64,000 bases of DNA. Origin: Dipylidium caninum. Lineage: Eukaryota; Platyhelminthes; Cestoda; Cyclophyllidea; Dipylidiidae. Position numbers and translations under genes: made by a program. How positions within the stretch are numbered: the first letter of the stretch is position 1; each line of letters opens with the position of its first letter. The DNA lies in assembly GCA_017562135.1 (NCBI GenBank), contig QEYB01000725.1:253001-317000 (forward strand), in the 5' to 3' direction. Shown one piece after another: positions 25,397 to 39,221 of the stretch. The notes below the pieces were generated by a model, which saw nothing but the letters and a program-made list of their open reading frames with translations, did not search any database and had not been told where the DNA came from.

Positions 25397-28300
25397 CTAC
25401 AGTCCATCCGACTTCTTCCGCATGTTCAGACTCCGCAGACCACCACATCCACTAATAATTAACGTCTTGCCGCCCGACGGCGTGGCAAAAGCGTTCGCGG
25501 TAACCTTCTGGTGGTGGTGGTGCTGGTGCCCGTGCAGGTGGCTCGTCTCCCCCGCCCCGTTCACCGCGTTCAGGGCACGCGTCCGCTCGAAGTCGATTTG
25601 GGCGTAGGGTATCTGCTCCGCTGTCGTTTTCGTCGTTGTCGCGGTGGGGGGCAGCATGGCGGGTGCCCGCTGCTCCTTCTCCAAGGAGCTCGCGGTGGAG
25701 GAGGAGGCAGTGGAGGAAGAGGCGGGAGTTTCGCATCCCCCCACTCCGGCAGCCGCTGCTGCAGCGTCTCGTTTCGTCATGATGTGGACGTAGTTAAGGG
25801 TTGGCACTGGAAGTACCGCGGTCAGCGAGTGCGATGATGTCCGACGGTGTTGGGATGCGGTTCGTGGACGGTTTCCACTGCCACCCAGGACGATGGTGGC
25901 AGCAGAGGAGGTAGAAGTGTTCGTCTGCAAGGTGGACGCACTGGAGTCTGTCCGGCTTCCGCTCCCACCGCCACCTGCACCGTAACCGCCGCCCCCGCTG
26001 CCAGCACAAACGCAGTTGTCCGGGACAGCCGAGACTGCGTCTTCACACGTAGACACGAGGGTGATCGTATCACCAGGCGTGATCACCGAACTAGCCGGAC
26101 TAGGACGGAGATCCACTAGGGCGTAATTTCTTTTCGGTTCGCGGACTTCGTCGGGGATTTGGTCCGCAGTGGGAGCAGAGGCGCGAAGGCCACACGACAT
26201 CCTCCAACGACTTGGTTGCACGTGAAGTGGAGCGGAGAGGTGTTGCAAATTTACATACGCTCCGCCCGGACGATCCTCGTAGAGATTGTGCTTCAAGGGG
26301 TTTGGGGGGGAGACAAGGGGGGCCCGCGCCGCCAGAAAGGTTGTAGTAGGAGGCGTGACTCTGCGGTGAACTGGGAGATGAGGCCTGTGACGTCGAACAG
26401 GACTAAAAGAGGGAGGGCATAAGGCCAGTTGAAGAATGCCAAGTCGAAACGTACGGTGGAGGAGGTATAAAAGGCACCACGACGACTGTGTCCGTCCGGG
26501 ACATCACGAGCTGCAGAAAGAGGCTTTTCTGGAAAGACAACGGGAGCGGTTGGGTGGTGAGTGCGGCGGCAAATGCTGGGGAGAGTGCTGCTGCCGGTGT
26601 TGCGAATTAAGTTCGCGTAGGCATGATGATTCTGTTGGTGTTGAGACAGTTGTCGTCGTTGGGTCGACCGACCTTTGACGGGGCTGGGCGAGCGGTGAAC
26701 CACAATAGCAGCAACAGCACGATGGGGAGGTGGATAGGGCGGAGGGAGAGACGGGGAGCGACCCATCGTCGATTTCGCTGTCTGGACCGAGATAAAGCAC
26801 GGACCAGGGTCGCGGCAGACTGGCTTTAGTGTGAGACGAACAGTGATGCTGAAAAAGAAGGGGCACAAGTCGCGGGTCAGTAAGTTTACAGGGAGTGGGC
26901 AGGTACCACAGAAATAGGCCTTTCAGTCACCATTTCAGGGTATGGAGAACCAGAGAAACGCCACACGAAGAGACCTGAAGTTGGCAAGCAGGGAACAACG
27001 TCACAGGGGATGTCCCGCAAAGGCTCAACAACTTTTTTCTCCACCACTAGAGAGAGGAGACGGATCTGGTGAGCAACCACATCTTGAAGGTTTAGATTTG
27101 CCAGGAGAGTCGGGGTGTTCCACAGACAACACCGCGGACAACAATTGCCCGGTCGATGCACCAAATACCTGAATTCGCGGCAAAGAGACCGGTCAAATTC
27201 ACCAAGGAAAGTAAGAGATGCCAAGATAAGGACATGCCCACCATTGATAGTCCATTTCATCGGTTGAAGGCACTTTGGAGGGAGGAGAAAAGGCAAGAAG
27301 AAAGACACACGAGACTGAACTGCCTAATTGAGGCGCAACATTGAGCAGTAAACGGTCCAAAGTACTGCCTTCCCCGCCTCCCAGCGCCTTAAACACCCTC
27401 TTCCTCATCAACTTCCGCCTGCGAGTAGCACAGATGTCCAAAGACCCACTTCTTGAATGAGTCCTATTCACATAGAAAGGCTTCACTGTGTTGTACAGTT
27501 GTTTGTCTAAAAAGGGGGAAAAGTACGTCTTCCAATCGGCATTTAAGCAGGATAAAAGCAAAAACCATCGGCCTACAGAGGTAGTAGAGACCGCCGCTTG
27601 AATGAGAGACATGATGACTTTCTGTTGCCAGCGGTGGTGCCGGTTGTTCCACGTCCTCGTCAGCAGCGAATAAGCAACCGCCGTTACCACCGATACTAAC
27701 ACCGTCTTCAGAAGAATTTGAAGCGGGATCAGCGAAGGGCGTTTCCTGGTAACCCCTGAGTCCACGACGTTGACAGCGCTCGCAAACAAAACCGTAAAGA
27801 GCGGTAGGATGCGTGGAATGCAGAGGTGGTGGCGGCGGTGGTGGCGCAATCAGCGGCGGAGTAAGCTCCGATTTTGGTTTCGGTCGAAATGGAGCCGCCG
27901 GACCGGCAACTACAGTGGACGTGCCGAAAACCTCGGAACGAGCAGACTGCGAGGGTGGAGGTGGCGCAGGAACTAGGGAGGTGATAATACCAGCCCCGAC
28001 CATAACGGAGGGAAAGTAGAGGGGTGTCTGGGGCTTATTTGAGGAGTTGTCCGAAGAACTACACTCTGCGCTGCCCTCCGCGGAACCAGTCTTAGAAGAA
28101 GAACGTCCGCGAGATGAGGATCCACCATCACCAGTCATTTTGGAAAGCGTCGTGGTAAAACGTCGTGTGGGAATCTTAATTGCGTCGGAGCGGCCTAACG
28201 TTTGAGCTGTTATTAAAATATTACTGATTTATTTAAGTAGGGAGATGTTGTTCAGGCAAAGAAAAACGAACCTCCACCACCGAAAAGCTGTCGATGTGCT

Positions 28301-31300
28301 GGTTTTTTCGGTCTGGACGAAGAGGACACTGAAGAAGCTGAATGCTGCGGAACCATATGCATTTCCTCAGCTGCCGAAGTAGTAACCGGAACAGTAGACG
28401 CAGCCCCGCCTCTTGTGGGCAAGCTAGAAGGAGCAAAAGTCTCCCCGCTGCCGTGAGGGGAAGCTGAGCCGCAGACACTAGCCCTTCCTCCTCCACCCTC
28501 ACCGCCGCCTCCACCACCTCCAGACCCGGTAGGAGGTGAGAGAGAAGAGGAGGCGCCGAAAGAAGGTTTTCCAGTCCCTCCACCGGAACAAATGTCGATT
28601 GCGGCGGACTGGCAGAAATGCAGCGAATCGTCTTCAAGGTTGGCGGATGGCAGAACCCGAGTCCCCGGGGGCGCGGTGAGCGCCGGGAAACGCCGCAACA
28701 TCAACTCTTCGATGGCGTGAGCCAGCTGTCCCAACCGCCGACCATCCACTTGGAAGACGTAGTTGCCTGTCAGACCTGAAATATGTCGTTTACACAATTT
28801 ATGGATTACGACGACTGGCATCACCGATCTGGGAAAGAGTCGACATCAGTAGAAGCGAACATGTTCCTGAGTAACACCGGTCTTGGCAACAATTCAAACG
28901 CCTACCCTTGCCAGCTGCTCGATTGGCCTCCAGGAAGAAGCGATCGTCGTTCTGATAGGAGGCGTTGAATGCCGAGAAGGCGTTCTGAGAACCAGGAGGG
29001 GTGAATCCGAGGAGATTGTGCCCTGCGACAGGGTCGAAGGTAGACCCGCCAAGACCAGCGAAGCCACCGCCATTGCTGCTGCTTTCCATGGTGTAAGCGG
29101 CGTCTAGCGCATCCAGTCGCCAATGTGCGATGAACTGACAGCCCGCTGAAGGTTCACCGATAAGACAAAGACGCCATTGTTGAACATGAAGACTGGCCTG
29201 AAGACCAATTTGCAGACGGGAGGAGGAGGAGGAGGCGGAAGCGGTGGCACCAACGCCGGCACTCGTCCCAGAGGCGGCGATAACGTTAGAGTTGGGAATG
29301 ACGGCCGAGGTGGCAGTCGACGCGGACGCGATTCCTCCCCCACCACCGCCGAGGGCGGCATTGCTCGCGAGGATGCCAGTCCCCACACCGCCCCCGACGC
29401 CGAGGACACAGCTGCTGGAGATGTTGTCGGTGGCGTTGCCGACGCGACACAACGTGACGTGGTAGTTGGAGTCTATAAAATACGTAATGCCAATGGGAGC
29501 GCAGTTGGACGCCTCCTTTCCCATTCATTAGCAGCTCATTTGTGCCGTTTGAGTTGTTCAAGATATTACAGAACTGTTACACTCATTTTGTTGCCCGCCT
29601 GTAATCACCTTGGCCGCACTGCACTTCTCCAGCGTTTCTTCTGATCGTGGCCGTAAATCAGAAGTACTTCCCTAGCTTAGAAGTGTTATAATTCGAGTTG
29701 CTGCTTTCGTGACATTCGCCGCTGTTCAAATCCCTGCTCACCCAAGACCACGATCCACTGTGAAGCTGACTTGACTGCGGCAAGGCGAAGACAATAGGAC
29801 GGTCGGGTGGCAGTCGAGAAGAGGAGTTAAAGGAGTTATGGGTGGCAAAAGAAGTTGGATTGTCCACTACGCCAGTCAAAGCCAAGGAGAAGATGAGGAG
29901 GCAGGGGTTGGGGGAGGAGCGCGGGACGAGGCACCTTGGCGAATAACCCCAAAGTTAGATGTCAAACCGTAGCCTAGCAACTGACGGGGCATCAGATCCG
30001 AACAGCTGGTCACAACACGTAAACCGCGAGCCAGTCGACTGGCGTAAATAGCGAAGAAGTCGGAGAGACGTGTAGAAAGTCAGGAAAACGATGCAGAGTC
30101 CTCCTCAAACAAACTGTGCGCAGAGGACCTCAATAACCCCGGTGCCAACGACTGCAGTTAAGGCGTGTTAAGGTGATTTTCTTTACCGTTGACCTTAGGC
30201 ATTCGTGTTACATCAAGACGACGGGAAAAGAAGTGCCACCACACGGTGTAGCAGCGAGAAGTGGATGAGGTTAGCGTTTGGAGGGAGGCAGGCAAGGCTG
30301 GGGCTGAGGCATGAATCGGCACAGAGAAGCTTGGTTGGCTCGGAGTGTATGAGGAAGCGCGGCTAAGCTGAATCATTTCCTAATTGATGGGACAACTTAC
30401 CACGGGGAGAGAATATGGGCTGGTAAGGAATTGGCACCACCACAAAGGGAAACAACCGCGGAGGTAGGAAGAAGTGGTCTCCTCCCCTAAACTCAAATAC
30501 GTCGACAACGAACTTCTTCATCGGAGCAGAATGTGTGGTTCAATTGATAGCAAAGGAAGTGTGAGTCGGCGTCAACTCGGACTTGTGGCCAGACCATAAA
30601 ATGGGAAAAGAAGGATGGGATGAGCGGTTCTGGGAAGAGGAGGGAGGAAGTGGGGGTCGTTGGGGTTTTTTCTACACTGTCGCAGGTTGCAGAGGCCAAA
30701 AGAGGCAACCCAAACCAAATTAAAGACCCAGGAGAGCTGAATTACTTCTTCAGAGGACGATATGGGTTGAGGGGGGCAAATTCGCCACCAGCAGGAAGAA
30801 GATGTGTGAGGAGTTGGACAAGACGAGGTCAAGGGAGGCAGCAGAAAAGCTCCACCCGTGTGAGGGTTGTTTTGGACAGGAGTTGTTTCGTCTGTCCGTT
30901 GGCTTGTCTGCGGACAAATTAATGCGTCCAAAAAGCCATCACACACACGTCCGCACACACGCGTTCGGTAAGCCGCCAGCAAAGAGCCAGTCGGCCAGGC
31001 CATCAGCTCGTCCATTGGCAAGGCGGGCGGATAAACGGCCAAGTGGGCAGGGAATTAGTCACCGTCTCCTTTTGACTACTGCGAATGTTGCGACTGCCAC
31101 GGCAGATATGCCTGCCCGATTTGATGGGCGGGAAAGGCGGGGAGGGGAGCGATGGAGCACACGAGGCGACGCCACGGCGGAACACTGGCGGTCCAGGGCT
31201 CTCCGCCAGCCTATCGCCTGTTGTCCTCGTGATGGACGCATTAAAGGAGTTGTTGCCTCATCGAGGAGGTCACCATCGCGCCATCATTCTCGACCCGTTC

Positions 31301-34300
31301 ACGACCCACTTAGTCTAGTCGTGTCGAAAGGCCCCACCTTACCCCACCCAGACCGCGCCCCGCCCCAACGCCGGACGTACGCATTAGTCACACACACACA
31401 CACACACACTTTGAGGCGGAAAACTGCTGCACCAGGGCGAGGGGAGGGGAGACGCCCCAGCGTTCAACCGACGTACCACGCACAGGCGAGCGGGGTCCTG
31501 GCGAGTGGTGGAATAACACGAACTGATCAAATGTTTATAACGCTGCAATGACCATTAAACCGACGAAATATTTTATCGCGGGTGATTTAGGACGGTGAAA
31601 AATCAGCCCAGCCCAGATACGAGCTTGCATGACGATCTAAAGGCCGTCACGCAAAGGGGGGCTGGGGAAGGAGCACTAATTTTGGAGGGAAGACGGAGAG
31701 ATGGAAAGGAGCGCCTTGGCAAACTAGCACCTGGCCTTGACCAAAATCCAGTTAATTGGCACAACAGTCTGAAAGTGGTGAAAAAAGATTGACAAGCGAC
31801 TCAACTTTACCTACCATAACATCAACACCGACGAGTCACGAGCCGAGAGGATGATACAAAACCGCGGAGGGGTGGACATCAGTCACCATCACAATGTCGA
31901 CTGGGTAAACATTAAATACTTTAAAAAGGTGTCACGACCCCACAGAGTGATAGGCGCGATAGGCTTCATCGAGTCGCGATGGCCTTGAGGCGAGACAGTC
32001 GCTGAAGAAGCCCACAACGATGCTCGTGTGTGTGTGTGTTTCAGGGATTGGCAAACTCGCACCAGATGCCTTAAACGTTGGTGTGAAAGAGGGCAGTGGA
32101 AAGATGAGAAGCTTCAACCTCAGCGACTATTAATAAAACTGCCGGATCACGTGTTGTAGAAGCCTCGGCATAACACAACTGCGGCTGTCGTTGCTGCTAT
32201 TGTTAAAGCTGTCAGAGACGCCAAAGCACTGACAAATTTGGGGTGGTGGCGATCCCGACAAGACATAGCAAGAAGTTGATGCAGATTTAGGGGGCAGAGT
32301 TCGCCAATAACACCAACACCCAGAGGTGGAAGGAGCGAGGAGGGGCCTTTAGACAGCCGCATTTTGGCTTCCCACTAGACGTCACTTATTCAGAGGTGAA
32401 TGCCAAACTCGAAGTTGGCGCGATTTAGTGGCGTACTCCATTCACGGAGACGAAAGCTCGCCTAAGATGTTTCAGAAAGCGGAATAAACTGGTTGGATAT
32501 TCGTGTTCAGCTTTTAGCCATCGGCGTGTCCCGACTGCCTTTTAATTGCCCAGGGCGAGCAAGTGTGCCTCCGCCTCTGCTCAACCATGAATACGCTGGA
32601 GTCGCAACCGCTGAGCGCGGTGGTTTGGGGGACGTGTTGATTGAACGCTTTGATAGTTGAAATGTCCTTGGGGGGGGGGGGGGCTGTGGTGAGAGGGAGA
32701 GGGTGCAGATGGTCAGAAAGCTCATAACGCAGTCGGATAAACAAAAGCTAACAAGCCAGAATGATAAAATCGCAATAACCAATGCGTGCGACAGTAAAAA
32801 AAAACTAGGCGCACGGTGCAAATTACTACTGCGAACTTGTGCCAACTGGTTAAATTGCGAGATGGGTCACGTGACGCAACTGCGACAACACAAAATAGCC
32901 CATTCTGGTGGTGACCTTGATGTGGGAGCACGTGTGCACACGCGCGCGCACGCACGTACGCACGCGCGCGCGGATGCTGGAGAGCACGCGCATGAAGCGC
33001 TCACCACGAAGGGCGAATGGAATTAACACAATTCACGCCGAAGTAAAAAAGAAAAACGGGACAAACAAACACGCATAATCAGCCTGAGGAAGTCTTTGGA
33101 TGTTGTGAACAGGGCTTAAGAACAAACTGACAAGAGAGGAGTGCGGAGAGACCGTGCCAACTCGCCTCGCACGACCTTGACGTAGACCAGCGGTTAGGCG
33201 ACTATCGCGCTGCCACTGGATGTCGAGGCACAAAGGACGAGAAAAAGTAAAAGTGAAAAAGAACTGCGTCTTAGCGAAGAAGACGACGAAGGCGAGACAG
33301 TTGCGTGGGCGTGCGTCGTCCTCTTTGTGTTGTAGCACGATGCGTCAGCACTTAAACACCCGCCCACTTAACGCCGATTAAACCGGAGAAATGTCATGTG
33401 GCACACCAGGAGGAGGACCTCAGGCACAAACATAGCAAAACCAAACGAAGAAGTAGGAAGCCTATCTAACCGACGCTTTCAACTCAGGCGCTGAAACGTC
33501 CTCTAACTTGTGTTGGAGACAGACTCATCGAGCCTGTATCACCGCTGTCGCCTCGTGTCCAACGAAACGTTTGAGGGGACTTGAGAGATCGCCAGACACC
33601 GTACTCGGTAGGCAGTCCGGGTCTTCTGGGAAAATATGTCAATTTGTCCGCCACGCTGATACTGTGTTGAGAGAGGAAACCTCGGCCACCATAGTCAAAC
33701 GGCCCACATTGAATTCACACCAGTAGTCTCGACAGGTTCAATAGGTGTTAGAACAAGCTAAGCCCCACACAAGGAACTGCTTCTCGCCGTGGATTCAACA
33801 ACCCATTGGTTACACGGGGTGATTTAGTCAGACTGCAGAAAGTGACAGGTACCAAATCTCATGCGTGTTTGTAATGGTGGGGCTCACTAAAAGAACCGTG
33901 GTGTTGCGGTGCGTGGGACTGAGATATCACTGAGGGGTGGAGTTTGAAGATAATGAAACACCTTCGGGCATTACAACAGATGAAGTGGGAGTCAGGGTCG
34001 ACATTTTGCCATGGTAGAGAAATCAGGCCAATCGGGTGATGCCTGGTTTGGGTGGTGATTTGGGTTAAAGGAGGTCGTTTAACAACGAATGGGATGGAAA
34101 GGTTTCTTCCCGGCCTTCCAACACCAAAGGGCCAACGTTCCAACCACACATACACCCCCAATTCGTAATCAGCAACATCACCGCCGTCCACCATCATCAC
34201 AGCGAAACGCGCACATACACGTCTGGCACACCGCCAGCCAATGGGAATTCTCCACACACGAACACACAATCTAACCCCGAACACTCACCAATCAGGGCTC

Positions 34301-36218
34301 GTTCCAACACCTCGGCCCAATTGAACATTTCGTCCACGCTTGACAGCGCGATGGGATGTACAGTCTTCCATCCAATCAGCAGGACCACGTGGGACTCGCC
34401 GCTAAGGTGACAGCCCGTCTCGAATCCCGTGATGGCATCGACGGGTGCGGGGCAGCCCAGACCTCGAGCACGAGCCGCGGCCGCCTCGAGGTCGTGGACT
34501 ACGGCGCGCTCCGCCTGGTTGCACATCTCGGTCACGGGGTCGGCAACGTAGCCGCTGTGGGATTGCGGATGAGGCAGGTTGCAGTAATAGTTGGAACGAG
34601 TGGTGAGACTGTGAAACACGTTGACGGTGGGTTTGCTGCTGCCGCTGTTGCTGCTGTTAGGCGTGGATGTCGCGTTGGCGGAAGTGGAGGATGAGCCTAG
34701 GGTAGCGTTGGAAAAGGCACTCGAGTTCTGCGCGGAGCGGAATGCGGCGTTGAAATCGTCGATGGACTTGCCGAAGTAAAGATGCAGGACACCTAGAAGG
34801 GAACAGGAGAGATATTTGGTTACCCCTCCTTCTCTACACCGGTTAAACACCAAGAAGAGCATTAAAGTAATGACATGTTTTAACAGAAAGTGTAAAATCG
34901 ACAAGAGCTTTTTAAATAAGAAAATGGGAGTGTTAAACTCTAGAGTTTCATTAGGTATGTCGATTTGAAAGACAGCCAGGAACTCCAAATTGGGGAGCTG
35001 TAACTGGCATTCCTTTCGACATGTCGGAAAAAACCAAAGTACGGGGTGAATTGGATGGTAGATGTCACAATGAGGCGTATTATATGGAAGTGACTTATAA
35101 AGGTCACCTGACACTTGTGACCTTATCCAAATCCTGCAGACACTAATGTCGGAAGACCTGAGACATGAACGTGGAACCTCGCAAGCGCCGTTAGTTGATG
35201 GAAGAAAATGAATAGGAGCCTGGACTTTGACTTTGGCAATGAATAAAAAAGACGAAGCTTCGATTTGTTTACGTTTGAGGCAGGAAGTGTCGGCTTAATT
35301 CCCTTGGTGGGGGTCAAGTAGTAGCCGATCTGTAGCGGCAATCTGAAGGCTTCGACTTCCCAAACATCCGTGAAATAAACCTGACAAACGAGAGAATGGG
35401 ATCTCGGCTACTGCAACTAGCCAATCAGACACAGTAACGAGGAGAAGGGAAGCCTGTCCAATCAAGCGATCGGAGTGCAAGTTTTCAAACTACACCGAAA
35501 CTGACAATTTACAAAGGCCTCACAGATAGATGCGTGCAATACCGATCGTGAACGGAGTAGCGGTTTCATCCTCAAAAAGGTAAATAAGGAAAGCCGGTGT
35601 CGAAAGCATGTTAATCACTGCTTACGCTAGGACATTAACAAGCTGAAAACCTCGAGTATCTCTGATATCGGTAAGGTGGGCCAAAATTTCGCCAACTTTC
35701 GATTTAAGAAGAATGTAGTACATGGGCCAATTCGAAAGGGGTTAGTTAAGTTGTGTAAGAAATATATCATATACACGAGCAGAGGAGGAGATTACACCAC
35801 GAATTACGGGTAAACAGAACGGGAATGATTTTATTAGTCACACATACATACAAACACGCACCCAGGTACACACACGCATAATAATGTGTCACACGCAAAC
35901 ATTCACTCCCTATGAGGCGTAGGAGTAATAACACGACTGCAGGTTCGGTCACATGCACCACAGTCATGATAGGACCTATCTACTTGGGTAATTAAATCAC
36001 ACACACACACACACATGCACTTACTCTCTCACATAAATTCTCCACGTTGGAGAAACGCACGTACCAAAATTCTCCATCCCTGCCACCTGACCGTTTGGGA
36101 ACTGGGCAATTAAATCATGTGACCAGCATGGAGGCGCACGAACTAAGACGAACTGGAAATGGGCGTTAACCCCCTTCTCCGTCGGTATTACTAGACGAAC
36201 CACGTTACACCACAACAT
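25397..36218 (-). CDS. PH and PTB docking adaptor (DOK/IRS/FRS type)
   Basis: Membrane-proximal adaptor that binds phosphotyrosine receptors and recruits SH2 proteins. Minus-strand exons: possible start 36218-36065; 34792-34289 (VLHLYFGKSIDDF, a Ser/Asn-rich insert, then the PH C-terminal helix DEMFNWAEVLERALI); 29472-28906 (first half of an IRS-type PTB: YHVTLCRVGN, LHVQQWRLCLIGEP, FIAHWRLDAL); 28775-about 28256 (NYVFQVDGRRLGQLAHAIEE, the PTB end helix, then a Gly/Ser tail). These four join in phase. Later blocks near 28.1-27.6 and 26.86-26.46 kb are coding-like but their junctions are unresolved. The last exon, 26290-25397, has YVNL (GRB2-type pYxN), NYALVDL and YAQIDFERTRALN, which resemble the FRS2/IRS tail motifs. 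Long Gly/Ser/Ala insertions split the PTB strands. Family assignment is firm at superfamily level only. Confidence 0.72.
31388..31409. repeat. (CA)n microsatellite
   Basis: About eleven CA units within the large intron of the docking adaptor. Likely polymorphic. Confidence 0.9.
32670..32683. repeat. Run of 14 G
   Basis: Uninterrupted G14 in the adaptor intron. Homopolymers of this length are prone to assembly length error. Confidence 0.9.
32935..32976. repeat. Alternating purine-pyrimidine tract
   Basis: About 40 bp of CA, CG and TA dinucleotides in alternation (CACACGCGCGCGCACGCACG and onward). Such tracts can adopt the left-handed Z form; a biological role here is speculative. Confidence 0.7.
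35999..36015. repeat. (AC)n microsatellite
   Basis: Short AC repeat just downstream (minus-strand sense) of the donor of the possible first exon of the adaptor. Confidence 0.85.
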
Positions 36219-39200
36219 TCACATGATTTCGCCGCCATAGATAGAAGGGAATGAGAAGCCATGGGCAGAAAATGAGCGGTTACGTTTGCTGTCTCGCTAC
36301 AGACTACACTAATAGGGACAGAGTTTAGCCCTTAAAAAACAAAAAAATAGCATATCACGATAGGCGAAGGGAGGGGGGGGAGGAGGGAACGATGAGGCGC
36401 GATAGAGAATAAGGGAGGAGTGAGCAAGGGTAAGAGCGAATCTCTGACAGGTAAATGCGGCAAGTATTAACTTCATACAACCCCTTTCGAAAACAATAAA
36501 CGATTCTACTGTAACGATGCTTGATGCGAAAGTATATTAAAAGGCTGACTACCTCACGACTTGACAATTGGCAAATATGTGGATGTGATAAGGCCCAAGT
36601 TTTAAAAAGACGTAATAGTGTCCGAAAATCTGTGAAAGGCACGTGCGCTTAGTGAATCCATACTTCTACTGAAAGGCGAACGGGAATTAAGATAACCTAA
36701 GGTCAAAGCTAATCGGGTGAATTAAAACGGAATGAAAGACACAAAGGGGTCAGGCTCAAGTTAGGGGGAAAAACTCCTCCCACCTATTGGTGGATAGTAA
36801 AAATTAGTCCCAACAAATATAGTAATCCCCAAAACCCCATACACCACATTAGTTCATTTTTATGAAAATAAGCTGCGGAAATGGATGTTGACGTTTCCAA
36901 TATTGTTAACTACCCGATAATGGAACGGTAAGGAAGGGCTACATGACTATAAATAGGTGAATTATTAGCTCGAATCAGCTGATTTTGCGCATGCGTATAC
37001 GGGACTCGTACAGCTACCACGATTGCATGCGCCAATGGGAGGTGGAGAGAAGAAGAGAAGGCGAGCGCGTACGCACACACGTGGCAAGCGGTTGCATGCG
37101 CGTGTATCCAGTTTTCGTAGCCTCGTGCTGCGCTATACGATCACGTGACATTTCGCGATTTCTCCTGCAAATATTTACATTACTCTACATCCATCACAGG
37201 GTTTCTCTAAGTGATCAGCCACAATGACGAATGTTTCTAACCGTAGACGTTTCGTGCTCCAACATTATTGACATTGGCAATTAAGTGCGAAATGATTGGA
37301 CGGAACGACAAATGCCCATAGAAGTGATAGTTATCATACGGAATATGACTCGAGATCGCCGATTAAGAAAGCGTAGCAATAAGATAATGGATGCGAAAAA
37401 ACGCACGGAATCCCTATATAGAAAATATCGAATTTAGAAAGACTATACATGAAAACTTTAAATCAAAATGTGTAACAACAGTATCAACTTTCAATAACAC
37501 AGCGGAAAGGAAAGGGTAACGACAAAAAGTACCCATCATCTAAGGGCCCGATAGAATGAGGCATATCACAAACCGTCTATGAATTTAAACTATTTATTCG
37601 GACGGAAATACAAACGAGATCCAAGACTAACTACGTATAAGGCAAGAAAATTAAGGATATGATTATAAACCTTAATTGTGATCAGGTTTATGGACCTGTT
37701 ACCTTCGGAAAGTAATGCACAGGCAGCCACAGGAGAAAAAGCATGAGAACTTACTGCGAGTAAACAGGAGAAAATTAAGGAAGGGTGCACAAAAGGAAAT
37801 TAGGATAACTTGTAGGACACTCACTCAGGCTCTTCGACGGTGAACACAGAACGCAGTATCGCCTTTTCCACTAGAGATTAAGGGTATATTAGCATCAAAG
37901 AGACTGATACCTTTTTACCGTCGCGGTATTTGACATACCCTTCTAGGATCGGATTCATACAAGACATCATACGCGAAACATTCAAAAGGCACAATATATT
38001 AATCACAAAAATGCAAGCTGAATTCGTTCACCAGGATTCAAGGTACGGGATGACCAAAAGAAACACGAGCACCAACGAAGCGCCTGCAGGTATGTGACCG
38101 AAATATGACCTTAAGCGGGGACAATTTGATCATCTAAAACATCGTAACACAAAATAAAGCTAGTCAGACACCGACGCATGAAACAGTACTCTGAGGGACT
38201 TTGGGTTAGAAGTAAAGGTAAATATGTTTCAGTTTGCGTCCCTAGCGCAACTGCAAATCTTAAACTAGAGTTCAATTAAATAAGAGTCAAGCTTAAAAAA
38301 TCACAAAATTCTCACCTACGTTATATACGGGCTTCATCGCATTTTGCGTTATTAGGTACATTCCTCGAAGCACCTTTAGCCCTCGGTTAATAATCACTCC
38401 AAAGCAGCCGAAGGATAGGAATAGAATAATTTTTGCGTAAGAGCAAGTAGCTGCTGCGTATAAGATGACTAAGGGCCAAAGCTACATAGGTGACTGTTAG
38501 ATAGGCTAAAGCATAGGAAGTAAGAATAAGTCGATTAAATCTAGTAAGAAAACTCGCAAGAGTATTGGAAGTATTTGTACTCTAGCCAAGTGAGAAAGCT
38601 TTAAGGTTGGTTCACATTGATGGATTGTTTGCCTGTGCTCTATTATGGAGTACACCGGGACAATCGAGTCTCTTAGATTACATTTAAAGTTAAGTAACAA
38701 AATTACTGGACAAAGAACTTCAAATCATCTGATGGGATGTGCCGCGACAAGAGATTTTATTTGTTCTAGTATCATATAGAGTAGGAAATACGAAGAACCA
38801 CTGTTTTAGGCCTACATTCAAGTTTGAAATATTGGGATTTGAGGCCAAGTTATTATTCGACCATTAACAAGCTTGAGTACATAAAATTGTATGACAAACA
38901 ACTTCAAATTGTAAACAAACGGTCCAAGAATAAGATCAGTTATGAGTCGACTTAAGCCGAATTTACACGCCCTTTAAAAACCTATAAAAAATCTCTTCAT
39001 AAATGTCGGCTTGACTGTAGCTGGCATAAAACCGTCCTAAACATTTTTTCAATTGTCGTTGAAGCGCAATTATACTTATTGTGGCATTTATATTGTGAAT
39101 TCTTTAGTTATTTGCGGATTTGTTTTAATGTGTTTTGGGGATCGTGGGCATTTCGATTTTACTGCGATGTCGATATTTGTCACTTTCATGCATAAGCTGT

Positions 39201-39221
39201 AGATCACCTTAATTAGGCGAT
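36219..39221. other. Divergent intergenic gap
   Basis: Three kb of mostly AT-rich sequence between the possible first exon of the adaptor (minus) and the WDR7 start codon (plus). No coding block with splice support was seen. The promoters of both genes are expected here. Confidence 0.5.

Larger units (their letters stand above)
29473..34288 (-). other. Large intron of the docking adaptor
   Basis: A 4.8-kb intron between the PH and PTB exons; it splits a Gly/Asp codon (phase 1) with a GTGAGT donor and a TTTTATAG acceptor. It contains a (CA)n tract, a 14-G run and an alternating CpG/CpA stretch, each listed separately. The open frames inside it are Pro/Ser- or His-rich repeat translations with no family match. 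Confidence 0.65.

Noticed and set aside
27199..27849. 216-codon minus-strand frame in the adaptor locus
   Set aside because: It overlaps the more convincing frame ending 27584 that reads toward ...HSSGGLYYL and has no motif of its own.
29701..29740. B-box-like GTTCAAATCC, possible tRNA gene
   Set aside because: The bases around it cannot form the five-pair T stem and no matching A box is found at the right distance.
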